A stretch of DNA of 64,000 bases from Opisthocomus hoazin (GCF_030867145.1 NC_134414.1:132568465-132632464), one strand, 5' to 3'; positions 13,001 to 24,090 are shown, counted from the stretch's first letter. Notes: generated by a model from the letters alone, not told the origin. Translations and numbers: made by a program.

Positions 13001-15897
13001 GAAAAAAAAATCTGGGAATAGATCAGTTCTAGCACCAGAGAATGACAACAAATGAAAACTGCTTTTTCCACACAGACTGTTACAGTCCTGTTCCTAACCA
13101 CTTTATGCCAACAGCAGCAGAGGGAACGAGCACATCTTTACTTTGTAGACAGAGCTGCTAATTAAGTTTGCTGCATGCACACACGTGCACAGTCTTCGTA
13201 GGCAGGCAAGACCCTTCTTGTCAGTCAGAGCACTGGTTACTTCACTGGGCAGAGCCCTCGAGGCCCACCCAGCATCTCTAGCCCCCGTGAACACGGATTC
13301 CCTGCAGGGAAACACACAGCACTGTCACAGGGCTGAGCTATTGCACACCGTGCTGTCACGCGTCCCGTTTCAGGGCAGTTTCCAGACACCAGCAGCAACT
13401 TTGGGCTCCTGGCAGTACGCCCTTTCCCCCAGGAATCATGCAGCGTGTGCCTGGGAAAGGCTGTTCTCCATGAGCAATAAAACTCATTTTAAGGCGTTTC
13501 TACTAAAACCCCAAATGACCACAGCCTAACTCTGTCCTGAACTCCCTTTTTTCCACCCCTCAGAGCATCACTGATTTCCGAGCCTCTTTACTGAACACCA
13601 CAGAGTCCCCGCTGGTGGTTTGCCAATGGCAAAGCGCTTGCTCCTCATGTGGACACTGTTCCTCCAAAGCCCACCAGAACACCTCAGGAAGAGGTCAGCT
13701 TGTGGCAACGCGACTTTAGCAAAGCAACTCCCACACAGAAGGTTTCGCACAAAGCCCAAGCTTGGGTGCAGGAAAACCAACCAGGGAAGGGAACTGTCAC
13801 ATGCGCTGTAACAACTGACTTGGCACACTCAACCCAAGCACGTGCCCGGTAAGCCAGGAAGGCCCGGCCGCCCCCCACCCCCGGCAGTGCTCCTTCAGGA
13901 CAGTTACTCCTACAGACGTTCATTCATGTTCTCGAGGCGTGGTTGCCATTTCCTTAGTAAGAAGGATCATCATCGTCACATGCCAATGCTTCTCAGTTTT
14001 TAGCACCTGGTATGACTGAACTCCGGAGAGTCACGCAAGTGTGCTTGCTCCTTTTTTTAAGTTTTCACCATTAGTTTGGAACCACCCTTGCTCCCACAGG
14101 ATGGGAGCAAGATACTTAAAAGGGACAGAGAAGTTATATTAATACCTCAGTCATTATTGGCACAGAATCGGTCTTGTTTAACAAATACTGTTCAGCATGC
14201 AGGTATAACATGGTTAAAAATACTTTTGCTCACACAAGATCGTGCTGGATGGGGCAGGATTAGGCCCCTGGAATGTTAATACCTTCTTCCAGCTACAGCT
14301 AGGAATTAAAGCTGAAAGCGGCCCCTGATGCTGCTAACCACCAAACAAGGGCACGTGCACTCTTGTTTCCATACAAGTGACTTTGTCAGAGGTTACATGG
14401 CCCACAAAAGCCCCAGTTTGGGGCACTGCCTCGGCGCTTCTGTGGGCTGCATTAAGGTGTTATTATGCAAAGGTGTTCACTGCAATTTATCCATATTCTC
14501 TCCATTTATAAATACTCAGTGTCAGCCTGCAAGTGCTCTCAAGGACTAACACAGTTTCCTTCCTAGATCATATGATAAAAGCTGTGTAGTAACTGGGTTA
14601 TTACTGCACAACTTGCACAACAGATGAAGTAACAAGTGTTTTCAAAATGCGAGCACAGCAAGAATTGCCTCTTTTCTGCAAGTCACAGGGTGCATCCAGA
14701 AGCACGCACAGAATGTGGACAGACACACAATTTTTAGTGCCCTGGAGACGTCCCTTGCTTCATACCGCTGAATGGCAGTTTGATGCCCAGAGAACTTTAA
14801 TCACAGCCTTGTGAGACATGCAGAACGACTTCAGAAAAACTAAGCAGCCACTTACCACGCTCCATCGGCAAAAGGAAGCCCCAAATAAGTTTTCCAGGGT
14901 CACAAATAAGGAAGCGGATAAAGCAATATTTTTTGCTGCTGGAGATTATATCTCTGTACATGTAAGTGCATATGCATGCATGACAACAACATCAACACTG
15001 CACCTTCTGCTTCCCAGGGGACAACTCACCTGTTTCTCTGCTGAACGACCCTCCCCGTTCAAGGGAACCTTTGCCTCTTCCTCCCAGCCGGGCGTCCGCT
15101 GCACGCTGGGATGATCTCGGACAGCCGATCCATTTTTACAGTCCACGACCTTCATCTCCCAACCGAGCTGCTGACTTGAGTCGTGGTGAAAGAAAAGGCT
15201 TTTCTGCGGCATCGGCAGGAACCACGCCGTGCCGAAGGCAACGGATATGCTGGTTAAGGAGAGAACGTTCAAGCTGAAGAGGGACCACCCTGCCACCGAC
15301 ACCAGGGCCTGCCCGGAGATGGAGCCCACCGTATAGCCCACCAGCGTGGCGCTGCGGCAGTAGCTGGTGACCTTCTGGTAGAGGTCGACATCGACGACGC
15401 TGTAGATGTAGGAGTAATAGGCAACGTCGGTGGCGGTCCCCATCCCGTAGAAGAACTCGAGGAGCTGGACGGCGCGCAGCCCCTGGGCGTACAGCAGCAT
15501 GAACCAGGTGACGATGAGGCTCAGGCCCTGCAGCAGCACCACGGGCTTGTAGCGCAGGTAGTCGGTGGCCAGGAAGACGGGGAACAGCAGCGCCAGGTAG
15601 GAGTACGTCCACACCGGGTAGATCTCGTTGAACACCTGGAGGGGAAGGGAAAAGGCGGTGGCAGCCCCCGGCGCCCACGTACCACCGGGCGGACACCAGA
15701 CGAGGCCGCCGTACCTGGGTTTCGGAGAGGTTTTTGTGCGGCCTCAGCAGGTACCGGGTGAGGAAGGGCTCCGAGGGCCGCACGCTGCAGAAGAAGCCGT
15801 AGGCGCACAGCAGCCCCGTGGGCAGCGCCCAGCAGCACCCGCCGCCGCCAGCCCGGGCGGAGCGCCGCGCCGGCCGGCCTCCCCGCAGCCCCGCCAT
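1040..15897 (-). CDS. SLC19A2: SLC19A2, thiamine transporter 1, six coding exons
   Basis: Coding exons, in transcription order, are 15715-15897, 15030-15635, 11981-12212, 2438-2630, 1394-1535 and 1040-1165. All introns are GT-AG. The exons sum to 1482 nt (493 aa plus TAG), and every junction phase agrees. Exon 2 holds the signature stretch [20 protein letters not shown] and later [11 protein letters not shown]; exon 3 has [16 protein letters not shown]; exon 5 has [20 protein letters not shown]. These match the SLC19 folate/thiamine carrier family and specifically THTR1, a 12-helix plasma-membrane thiamine uptake carrier of about 500 aa. An NLS glycosylation sequon lies in the first extracellular loop (aa 56-58). 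The Met at 15897 is chosen because it gives a family-length N-terminus just before the first helix (FLLCAYGFF-like); the frame stays open further upstream only through GC-rich DNA. Intron 3 (2631-11980) carries an antisense provirus. The 3' UTR runs left of 1040. Confidence 0.97.
4883..4888. repeat. Target site duplication, left copy
   Basis: TTCAAC lies immediately before the TG that opens the 5' LTR and is repeated at 10714-10719 immediately after the CA that ends the 3' LTR. Six bases is the length made by alpha- and betaretroviral integrases. Confidence 0.93.
4889..5287 (+). repeat. ERV 5' LTR (399 bp)
   Basis: The LTR starts TGTTGGGG and ends GGCA, with TG...CA termini. A TATA-like CATATAA lies at 5187-5193 and the polyadenylation signal AATAAA at 5209-5214. 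That close spacing implies a very short R region, as in alpha- and betaretroviruses. U5 ends about 70 bp later. The long gag frame runs back without a stop into this LTR (from 5215), but the LTR part is not gag. Confidence 0.95.
5291..5308 (+). other. Primer-binding site, tRNA-Trp-like
   Basis: TGGTGACCC begins three bases (TTT) after the 5' LTR. The first nine bases fit the 3' end of tRNA-Trp, the primer used by avian alpharetroviruses. The next bases (TACGGAT) fit poorly, so the primer assignment is tentative and could reflect small indels or another tRNA. Confidence 0.6.
5428..7684 (+). pseudogene. gag: ERV gag, broken across three frames
   Basis: The start at 5428 is preferred because MGSTVS gives an N-myristoylation motif (Gly2, Ser6); an in-frame Met lies at 5413. 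The matrix part runs to about 5.8 kb, followed by a PTAP late-domain motif at 5875-5886. An in-frame TGA at 6541-6543 interrupts the frame. It then continues (6544-7008) through N-terminal capsid, recognisable by [14 protein letters not shown]. The major homology region ([10 protein letters not shown], about 7059-7090) is in a second frame, with another TGA at 7098-7100. From about 7230 a third frame carries two CX2CX4HX4C zinc knuckles (starting CLIC and CHRC, within 7375-7510) and ends at TAG 7682-7684. At least two 1-nt-type frameshifts and two stops show it is dead. The structural proteins would normally assemble virions and package RNA. Confidence 0.92.
7543..7549 (+). promoter_or_regulatory. 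gag-pro -1 ribosomal frameshift heptamer GGGAAAC
   Basis: G GGA AAC lies in the exact gag (nucleocapsid) register required for X XXY YYZ slippage. After a -1 step at 7549 the pro frame is open with no stop through the dUTPase and protease to 8334. GGGAAAC is a known betaretroviral gag-pro slippery site. GC-rich sequence follows within 20 bp, but I could not fold it. Confidence 0.8.
7549..8334 (+). pseudogene. pro: ERV pro: dUTPase plus aspartic protease, active-site change
   Basis: Reading the -1 frame from the slippery site gives an unbroken product of about 260 aa. The first half is a dUTPase: [10 protein letters not shown] (motif 1, about 7645-7672), GRSSASSQG (7759-7785), [10 protein letters not shown] and [12 protein letters not shown] (motif 4-like). 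The second half is a retroviral protease with the expected LLD opening, a GIGG flap-like turn and the GRDVLSQWG segment near the C-terminus. The catalytic triplet, Asp-Thr/Ser-Gly in the family, reads Asp-Ser-Arg at 8080-8088, with AGA where GGN is expected; this should abolish activity. dUTPase joined to protease in the pro frame is typical of betaretroviruses. The frame overlaps the end of gag by about 136 nt. Confidence 0.88.
8335..9496 (+). pseudogene. pol: ERV pol: RT N-terminus fused to integrase by a large deletion
   Basis: In the next -1 frame, after an in-frame TGA near 8403, the RT fingers are recognisable to about 8580 ([30 protein letters not shown]). The sequence then jumps, with a change of frame, to integrase: an HX3H...CX2C zinc-binding domain (8648-8745), core Asp codons at 8816-8818 (QTDV) and 8987-8989 (TDNGPAY). 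The third catalytic position, exactly 35 residues later at 9095-9097, is AAG (Lys), not Glu. A TGA at 9332-9334 interrupts the C-terminal SH3-like part ([10 protein letters not shown]), which then stays open to TAA 9494-9496. The RT palm with its YXDD motif, thumb, connection and RNase H are absent. The element could therefore not copy or integrate itself. Confidence 0.9.
9497..10085 (+). other. ERV interior without coding potential (env surface region lost)
   Basis: Between the end of pol and the env remnant there is no sustained open frame and no recognisable surface-glycoprotein motif. It includes a short TG-rich stretch at about 9847-9878. An intact env of this class would need well over 1 kb here, so most of env has been deleted or replaced. 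Confidence 0.6.
10086..10274 (+). pseudogene. env: Possible env transmembrane anchor and tail remnant
   Basis: One frame reads from about 10086 to TAA 10272-10274. It contains a strongly hydrophobic run ([20 protein letters not shown], from 10128) followed by a polar tail of about 26 residues (starting RITQEALEV) with regular heptad-like leucine/isoleucine spacing. Its place just before the polypurine tract is where the end of env belongs. An in-frame TGA lies just upstream at 10074-10076. Identification rests on hydropathy and position only. Confidence 0.5.
10298..10316 (+). other. ERV polypurine tract
   Basis: A 19-base all-purine run, an A-rich half followed by GGGGG and AGA, abuts the TG of the 3' LTR. 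This is the position and composition expected for the plus-strand DNA primer of retroviruses. Confidence 0.88.
10317..10713 (+). repeat. ERV 3' LTR (397 bp)
   Basis: This copy matches 4889-5287 across its whole length, with about 11 single-base differences and a 2-bp deletion (GAGAGTCG against GAGTCG near 10675). It is preceded directly by a polypurine tract. The AATAAA is conserved here. As it lies antisense in an SLC19A2 intron, this signal does not face the host transcript. Confidence 0.95.
10714..10719. repeat. Target site duplication, right copy
   Basis: TTCAAC directly follows the terminal CA of the 3' LTR and matches 4883-4888 exactly. The match shows the two LTRs come from one integration event, not from recombination between separate copies. 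Confidence 0.93.
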
Positions 15898-16650
15898 GCG
15901 GGCAGGGGCAGCGACCGGTCCCGGGCCGGGCGCGCTGCCGAGGCCGGTGGCGGCCGCAGGCCCGTCCCGGGTCACCTCCCACCGCCTCCCACACAGCCCC
16001 CCCCAGCCGGCGGCCCGCCGCGCTGCTCTTAAACGCCATTCGCCGGCCGGCGGGAGGCGGGGCTGCGCGCTGCCCTCTGATTGGGCGCGGCCGCCTCCTC
16101 CCGGCAAGGCCAGCCACCGGGGAGCGGCGGGGGGGGGGCGGGAGAGGAGCACGTGCGCGCGGAGGGCGGGCGGTGCTGGCGCGGGCCGCGGGCGCCTGAG
16201 GGGCCGCTGCGCGGGCGCGGGAGGAGGGGGGGCTGTGGCCGCCGCTAAGGCCCCCCTCAGGCTGCCCCCGCCACCCCCTCCGAGCCCCCCCGTCTCTGCA
16301 GTTCTGCGGCTCGGCCCGTCCCGCGTCGCCTTTCCCTCGGCCTCCACCGCATCGCTGCCGCCGCTGGGCCTGCCCCCCCCCCCCCCCCCCCCCCCCCCCT
16401 TCCGCTCCCTGCCCACGCTTCGCTCTCCCCAGCTGTCCGACGCCGCAGAAGGTTCGTGCCAGGGTCCGGCCTCCCAGCTCGAAGGAGGCCCGCGCTGGAG
16501 GACGCAAAGGGAAGGCCCTCAGAAGGCACCTGGCCATACGCCGCTGGGTGGGCAAGAACAGGTTCCCCTCAGCTCCAGAGCAGATTCCTGGAACTGCAGA
16601 ATCTTAGCGCTGCCTCCGACATCCCGGCTTAACAAACACAGCTACAGCAG
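15250..16650. promoter_or_regulatory. CpG-island promoter of SLC19A2
   Basis: Base composition changes sharply to very high GC with dense CpG from about 15.25 to 16.65 kb. The island covers exon 1, the start of exon 2 and roughly 700 bp upstream of the start codon. No TATA box is apparent, as expected for a housekeeping CpG-island promoter. The long open frames here on both strands (for example 15818-16657 on plus) are by-products of high GC, being proline-, glycine- and arginine-rich without domains. The start site cannot be fixed from sequence alone. The island could also drive a divergent plus-strand transcript. Confidence 0.75.
16373..16399. repeat. 27-bp homopolymeric C tract
   Basis: An unbroken run of C on the plus strand lies about 480 bp upstream of the SLC19A2 start codon inside the CpG island. 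Read on the transcribed gene's strand it is poly(G), able in principle to form G-quadruplex or i-motif structures. Its exact length is prone to sequencing error. Confidence 0.9.
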
Positions 16651-16699
16651 GTTTTAGGGCCGTAACGTTGCTCACCTGTCTGCAAAACGCAGCCAGACA

Positions 16700-19600
16700 T
16701 TTTGGTCCTGTATCATCTGGCATCAGCAGTTTGCTGCTTCCCGGCTGTCTTCTGAGCGTAGCAATATTTCCTGTCAGTTCTTCGCAGGACGTCGCTCCTC
16801 AGCATCTCCATGTTCTGCTCTGTTTGCAGGTTTATTAGAAAAAAAGGAAAAAAAAAGATGACAATTGCCATTTCACCACTCTTCGACTTGAAGCAAAACT
16901 CTAAACAGAAAAAAAGCAGCTCGTTAATACTGGCGTCCATCTCAGCCATTTGCAAGGAACTGCTGACCTCTTAAAATACACGGTTAGAGTGAAATGAGCC
17001 GAAACCACGACTGATAAACAAGTTGCCATGGAGAAGCAGGCAGAAATGCACGGTCCCCTCTCGCTTAGCTCTTCCCAGCCCCCCTGATCTGCTGGCACGA
17101 GTCTCAGTAGCAGGTAATAAAAGGATACGGCCTGCTAGCATGAGGTGCAGTGCATCGTCCTACCGATCCAGGTCACCGCTTCACGCCAAGAAGAGGCGGG
17201 AGGAAGGAGTAAAACCTTGGAGTTCCCATGGCGCGCCCTGCCTAGGGGCAGCAGCTCCCACAGCTTCCACACTTCTCACGGGATCTGATGGGTGGCCTTG
17301 GTCCTTTCCAAAACAGCAGTCCAGAGTTGTGCCACTGGAGCTCAACTGCTGTTCCCAGGGTATTGGCTGGGGGGGAAGGAGTTGTCTCAGCTCAACCCAT
17401 TTCCTTGAAGCGATACACAGGCAGGCAGGCAGGCAACCTAGATTTCTCCTCCAAAAACTGCGTAAGAAAAAGAACCTGCAAAGTTTTGATTTAAGTACTC
17501 CAGGTTTTCTCAGGGTTTCTTTTGTTCTCAAAAGAACTCAACTTATTTTGTTTTCACAGAACATTTTCAGACTTTGGGAACAAGATCAAATTTTATTCCC
17601 TGAATTTTTGCTTCTATCTTTCCTTCTCTAACCTTCCTCCTCATTTTCTCTCTCCATCTCGCCACTCTACTAGAAAAAGGTAAAGTTAAATGTGTTTGAT
17701 AGTAAAGAAAAACCTCAAAACTTCCAATATTTTTTTCCAAGATAGAAGACGTAAGCTGTGAAAAGTAGGGTTTCTCATACTTTCTTTCCTATATCTCGCC
17801 TGCTCCCTTCCTCTCCCAACAAGCACACACCTTTTTCAGTGGAAAAAAGGAGTAACAGGAAGTTTAAAAATAAAGAAATAGGAACAGGGGAAAAATTCCT
17901 CCCCTTCAACTGTAATGGTTTTCATTCCAAAACTAAAATAACATTACAATTTATGTTAGCATTAAACAATGACTGGTTTCATCCCAAAGTTATGTGTTTG
18001 TTCATTTCTAGCTTCCCAGATAGGTGATGTGAAGAGTGTTTTGAAAATCACTGCGTTCCACACAGGATGAAACCATTTTCCAGAGACAATCATTCTCTTA
18101 CCAGAAAGATTTGACCAATTTGAGTGATTGCTCGTGTTCTGAATGCTCCCACATAAATAATATTACATGGAAATGGTTATAAAACCTTTCAAGATCGTAA
18201 CAGTCAGTGCAAGTCTGCCAGAGAGGTACCACCGGCACATGTGTGATCTGGACCAACTGAGCGACAGTTGCCGTGTGGATGCGCTGTGTGATGGCTGCCC
18301 TTCACAGCACAGCTCTCGCTCCTACATCTGAACATTTCCCAGTGAATAACGCTTTACACAACAACATAGCTCATGCAGTAGTATTGGACAAAACCCTTCT
18401 GTGCCACGTTACTTGACCACCCAGAATTGCCCTCAGAGCTTATGAGTTTCCTCAAACCACCTTTGTATCAGAGGCCTCACCTTCGTACAGCTCGGGGCTG
18501 TGGTACAGTAGAAGGCTGTCTCGCTGGCCAGGGGACATGCCAGCTGTGTTTTCCTGCTCCTCTGTTGCACAAGGGGAGCTTGAAACTGGTCTGTACCTGC
18601 CCAGAACTCTTCAGCTTTTCAGATCAATCTCAGAAGGTGCTGCTGGCACTTCAGAAGAAAAGGACCGCACCAAGCTCTTCAGCAGGGCACTATTGCTGGT
18701 ATCCTTAGTGCTAATGACTAAGAATGCCTTTTTTTTTTTTCGGAATCTAGGGTGGAATCACCCTTAGAGGATGCTTTATTCGGCATGAGATCCAAGCATC
18801 TCATCTAAATGCACACGTCAGTCTCAGAGTCAACAACATTTTAAGGTCACATCTTATCCACACCATAAACTCTGACAGGTTTCACCCAAAAATGCACCAG
18901 AGGGGAGTACTGTTAACCAGTTCTGGCCTGCAGTTTGTTTTGGAGGAATTTATAAAATATACATGCAAGAAACATTTTTTTAAAGTCTTGCCAAGTTGTT
19001 TGGAGAAAAGCTTCTGTAAGTTAAAATCTTCTTGCACTCTTGTGAAGCCGTTCTTCAGAGTGCTCTGTCAGTATGTGAGAGCACTCAGGTGGTACAGATA
19101 TCTCAGAAACTCTCCAGGAGGAGGGAGCAAAACAGATTTGTCTTTTGCTGAGCATGGAAGGAACAAAGGTACATAAATGTGAGAAAAGGCAGCAACCCAT
19201 TTCTTTGTTTTTATGATTTTGGCTATTGTAATTAATTTGGGGAAGTAGACTTTATTAGCTAGTATATGTGTTGAAATGCAACAGAAATAATGAGAACAAA
19301 AAAAAGCCAAATTATTTCTGAAATTAAGCATGAGTAGTTTAGAACAAACATTTTAGAAAAATGTTTAGAAAAAACATTTGCTACAAATGAGTAGCTATTT
19401 GTAAGAACAGAAGACTAGATACAACCCTGAAGGTCTGTGTCTTCTAGTTCTCCCTCTGACTGGTCCCTTCAGAATTTGGGGCCTCTGAACAGGAGACTTA
19501 CAAATATTATGCAGCCATGAAGAGTTAGTTTAAAAGCTCTGGCATTGACTACTTTATTCAGATAGTATGCCTTCATTTCCATTACTTCCTATTCTCCTAG

Positions 19601-22600
19601 GGTTTGTTAGTTTCACATCTCGAGATGTCACATGTTGAGTAGATATGAACCCAAATTCCAGAGGACAGCCCTTTCCTGCAAGCACAGACCATGTGTTTCC
19701 CTGGCGTAACAAAACCAATGGAACAAGGCAATTTCGCTGGAGGGAAAATTACACATGTTATTACACAGTGTTCACCCATATCGGGACCGCAACTAGTAAA
19801 CTACTGTTTTTAAAAAAGCCTTAAGACAGACAACAGAATTGACTCCGCTTCTGGATCCCTTCTACTTAATTCCTTTAAAATTTCTTCCCATTTTCAAAAA
19901 ATAAAGATGCATAAATTCTGCTAGGATATGCTTTGAATACCACAGTGGGGTTTTTTTTTGGAACCATCTGGAGCCATTCTGGCTTTTTGAGAGCAAGAAA
20001 ACCCTCAGGGGCACATTGTAATTTTGCATTTTAGAGAGCTGAAGGGAGAGGCGGCAGTCATTGTCATAAATATATTGCTTTAATCTGAGCAATTTCCCCT
20101 GACCTGTAAGAAAAGGTCCCTTCCTAAAAGAATGCAACAGCTCTTCTCTGTAGCATGGACAGAGCACATCTTCTGCTTCTATTTTAAAATACGCAACCTG
20201 GAAGTCCAAGATATTTTGGTACGCTAGTTCAACATGCATTCATCTTATTTTTAATTTTTCTGAAACTTCACTGCCGTTTACCTGTAGTTCATGCCTTGAC
20301 GTCCACGCATTCCACCACGAATCTCCTTCAGCACTGCCTTCGTCACCTCTGGTTCCATACTCGCTAGGTCTTGTGTTCAACAGGACTGGTAAACCAAGTA
20401 GGTCCTGAGAGCTGTGCATGGGGGGGGAAAAAGCAGCACCACAGTTTACTGGAACACAGCTGATAGAGAAGCCAGTGTGAAATCTGAGCTATCAAGACCT
20501 GCAGAACCCTGAGGACAAACAGCAGCCATGTCTGCAAAGTACAGGAGTCATTAGGAGACAGGTTGCTGTCGAAAGCCTCTGGCAGAGAACTTCCCTTGCC
20601 CTCCACACACTGTAGCAGGCTTGGCATTTGACACAGTGCAGGCTGAAGCACACAGCCGTTAGAAATAAGGCATTTATGGCTGAATTTGTGCAGTCACTTG
20701 CCACAGGATATCAGATTAACTCTTGGTCTAAGATGGATCGTGCTGCACAGCACTATACATTTCCATTACGGACAAAACATTTTAAAAAAATTTTGCAGTC
20801 AGCTACATTGGAAAAAAATGGAGAAGTCACTGAAGTCTGCCACAAATGGAGACACTGGTGAACAAATTTTCATGGGAAGCGCCAAAAGAGAGCACAATAG
20901 CAGGTATTACAGAGAAAAGCAAGCAATGGATCAAGCAGACTTAGAAGAAACATACCCCATACTTTTATCAGATGTAGAAACACATAGGTCGATCTGAATT
21001 GGTGCTTTTAGATGTGTCTAGGTCACAGTGGCCTTAATACAGTATTGCTCCCATCAGGAACGGTGTTACAGTTGTGCCCAGGCACCCTGAGAATGATCCC
21101 TTGGCCTGTTTTGGAGAGGGCTGTGCAAACATTCAAGAAGATGGAGTCCCTACCTGAGGGAGATTATTGTAATTAAAGCATGATGCAAGTACTGGGTGTA
21201 ACAAACAAACGGAAAATGGGGCACAGTAATGATAGGAAAGTGCAGGTGGATAAACTGGTTAGGAGGTACAGGTAGCGTGAATAAACATAACAAAACAAAA
21301 TATAGGAACAAGAGCAAGAAGAGAAATATTTAATGCTGATTAGGTGGAATGACTGACTCATACCAAACGGCAATTGGTCACCCCAGGACAATGTTGCATC
21401 TGATTTCTATGGCGCTAACTAGTAACATGTTAGTAAACAGTCCTCCCTAGCACATATATGGGCATGGACACAGCCTTTACCTTTCTCCCTCAGGTATGTG
21501 TGCAAAAAATCTTTTCCCATCATGAAAGGTATCTCATGAGCATCAGTGCTTGTGAAGTTGCAATCCCCCTTTTTGCCGCTTAGCACAGTCCTAAACTTCT
21601 GACCAACCCACCAGCGTCCATGGCCATTTCAGGGCGTGCTGGAGGGCGCTCAAAAGGTTGGATATTTGTCTGGAGTCCTGACCCGATTCCTACTTCATGC
21701 TTTTTCTGTACAGTTCTCCTGGCACTTCACATGGCCATACTTTAGCCATGCTGCTCACTGGTGTCTCTGACACGTAAAGCGCCCCAAAGCCCAGATTCAC
21801 CTTTGCATCTATTTCGATGCACAGCTCAGGAGGTTTCTGAGAGAGTGAACACAGAAGCACGATCTGCATTGTCTTTAAACCTTGGGTAATATGCAGCTTT
21901 ATGTCTCCATTACACTTTGCTATGCCAGCAGTGCGGAGGCAGCCACCCAGTTTGCAAACTCCTGGAAACCTTGGTGAAGGTGAGCTGGCTCAGCTTCAGT
22001 CCAGCTACTTCTGCAGCACAGGCATTATGATCAGAACTGCCAGCAGAAACAACGGCAAAAACGGAGGTTGCATCTACTCTACAAGCAGGAGGTGTGCTCA
22101 CTGATTCCTGTAAGCCTGCCTGAATCAGCTTTAGACTTTCCGGGGCGGTCTGTACAAACCTGTCTGAATAGTGGGCTAACGCGTCAGGGTCTGAAGAACC
22201 CACTGCGGTGCTGCTGTCAGTAGCTGCCTTGGAGCTGCTCAACTCTCTGTACACGTACTTCCACCTCACTTCCAATCCAAGCGCTGGCACAGCCAGTTTC
22301 ACAACTTCTGCGTGAAGGAGTACAGCCACTGCCTCTGGAAAGCACAGGGACACCTAGAGAGGAAAGCATGGGACTTCGTGCACAGCCGTCCCCTGCAGAT
22401 GGTCAGCTTTGGGCACCCTGAGGCCTCCTGGAAGCTGGAACGAGCGTTAGAGGGCAGCGACTCCATTGCAACGCTGCTGGAGGCTAAAAGCAGTTAACTT
22501 TGGACCTGTGGATCAAAAGGCCGGTGTGAAGGCATCCACCCACGTTTGTGAGCGAAGAAATTATTGGCCAGATGTGAATGCTCTGAACTCTGGCACCACG

Positions 22601-22988
22601 TTTCTCCCTCAGTCCGAAAGAGCTTGTGTTTGCTAACCTTCCCGCTGTGATACGCATCTCTATTCTTTAGTCTGAGAGAGCTGCAGGAATTCTTGCTCCC
22701 CTTGTGTACTTCGCAAATAACTTCAGCATACACAGGATTTCATTCTGTAGTGTGTAAAAGGTGGCGCATGTCTGACTTTTTAACTACAAATGTCTGAAAG
22801 CATTGGCAGATTCAATCTAAGCTGGTTGCTTCACAAAATTGATAGAAGTTCTTGGTTTTCCAGTGTTCTGCAGGCTCACTAAACACAGCTTAGCTTCCGC
22901 TTGGCAGATCCGGTGCAGATATGCTTTCACTTCTTTGCTCTAAACGTGGACCAAGAATTTGACCCCTCATTTGCTTTTGGAAACACTT
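16700..22988. other. Intergenic DNA between SLC19A2 and F5, no recognised gene
   Basis: Open frames in this stretch are short and overlap on both strands. None has splice-flanked homology to a family I know. The longest, on the minus strand at 21910-22353 (147 aa), is Ala/Ser/Val-rich with no domain and no membrane or signal segment that I recognise. The region lies upstream of the SLC19A2 CpG island and downstream of F5. Confidence 0.5.
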
Positions 22989-23579
22989 TGTGTACTTGGT
23001 CTGGCTGGGATGGACTTAATTTTCATCATAGCAGCTGGCATAGTGTCATGCTTTGGGTTTGTAACTAAACCAGTCTTGATAACGCGCTGATGTTTTGGCC
23101 ATTGCTGAACAGTGTTTGCACAGTGTTCAAGGCCTTTTTTTTTTCCCCACTCTGCCCCACCAGCGAGCAGGCTGGGGGTGCACAAGTCTGGGAAAGGACG
23201 CAGCCGGGACAGCTGACCCAAGGGTTATCCCAGACCATATGATATTGTGCTCGGCGAGAAAAGCTCAGGGAAAGGAGAAGGAGGAAGGGGGGATGCCCAG
23301 AGTTACAGTGTTTGTCTTCCCAAGTAACTGTCAGGTGTGCCGAGGCCCTGCTTGCCAGGATGTGGCTGAACACCTGCGTGCTGATGGCAAGGGGGGAGTG
23401 AATTCCTTGTTTCACTTTGCTTGTACATGTAGCTTTGCGTCACTTATTAAACTGCCTTTATATCAAAGCACAAATTTTTCTTGCTTTTGTCCTTCCAGTT
23501 CTCTCCCCCAGCCTGCTAGGGGCAAGCGAGCAAGTGACTGACTGGGAGTTTAGCTGCCAGCTGGGGTCAAGCCACCACA
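22989..23579 (+). mobile_element. ERVL-type LTR, about 591 bp
   Basis: The segment runs from TGTGTACTTGG to the end GGGGTCAAGCCACCACA. It is clearly related, in reverse orientation, to 51806-52380: shared blocks include the GGTCTGGCTGG start, the TGAACAGTGTTTGCACAGTG block, the GGGACAGCTGACCCAA-like block and the end CAGCTGGGGTCAA. The pattern matches a widespread avian ERVL LTR known to me from memory. It is followed at 23586-23605 by TTGGCACCCAGCATGGGGC, resembling an ERVL primer-binding site, so this is probably a 5' LTR. The usual AATAAA is degraded to GAGAAA. No target duplication was found. Confidence 0.7.
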
Positions 23580-24090
23580 GTCCTTTTTGGCACCCAGCAT
23601 GGGGCAATAGGACTTACAGATAACAACATCATAGCTGTTAGTTGGCAGGGTCCTGTGCTTGCTTGCCTTACTCTGTATTAGAGCCTGGTGCTTGTTAGTG
23701 GCTGCTTTGGACATTTGCTGTTTATTGTAGCAATTTCCATCTTACTCTGTGGTGCCAGGGAACATTTTGTTAAGAGCAATGGCCACGTGCCTGGGCTGGC
23801 ACAGGGCCCAGGCACCACTGCTGTTCCTGTACTGGACATACTGGAACACGAGTGTTAGGGAGTTAATTTCCATCGTAGCAGCCCGCAGAGTGTTGTGTTT
23901 TGGATTTGTGACTGAAAGGGTATTGACAATACACTGGTGCTTTAGCTGCTACTGAACAGTGTTTGCACAGCGTCAAGGCCTTTTATTTTTCCCTCTCGGC
24001 CCTGCCCCTGAGCGGGCTGAGGGTGGACAACAGGTTGGGCAGGGGACGCAACCTGGACAGCCGATCCCAGCTGACCAAAGTCCTATCCAT
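23580..24090 (+). mobile_element. Deleted ERVL interior plus truncated second LTR
   Basis: After the primer-binding-like site come about 250 bp of unrecognised leader-like sequence. From about 23850 (GTTAGGGAGTTAATTTCC) the LTR sequence starts again, running through the TGAACAGTGTTTGCACAGCG block to the CAGCTGACCAAAG block near 24080, where similarity stops. I read this as one old ERVL copy with a nearly complete internal deletion and a 3' LTR truncated at its end. Confidence 0.6.

Noticed and set aside
15818-16657. Long open frames in the CpG island on both strands (279 aa on plus, up to 426 aa on minus)
   Set aside because: Low-complexity Pro/Gly/Arg/Ala composition caused by GC content. 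Only the part in frame from 15897 down to 15715 is real SLC19A2 exon 1.
21910-22353. 147-aa minus-strand open frame in the intergenic region
   Set aside because: No domain, no splice context, and composition as for random moderately GC-rich DNA. Kept only as a mention in the intergenic entry.
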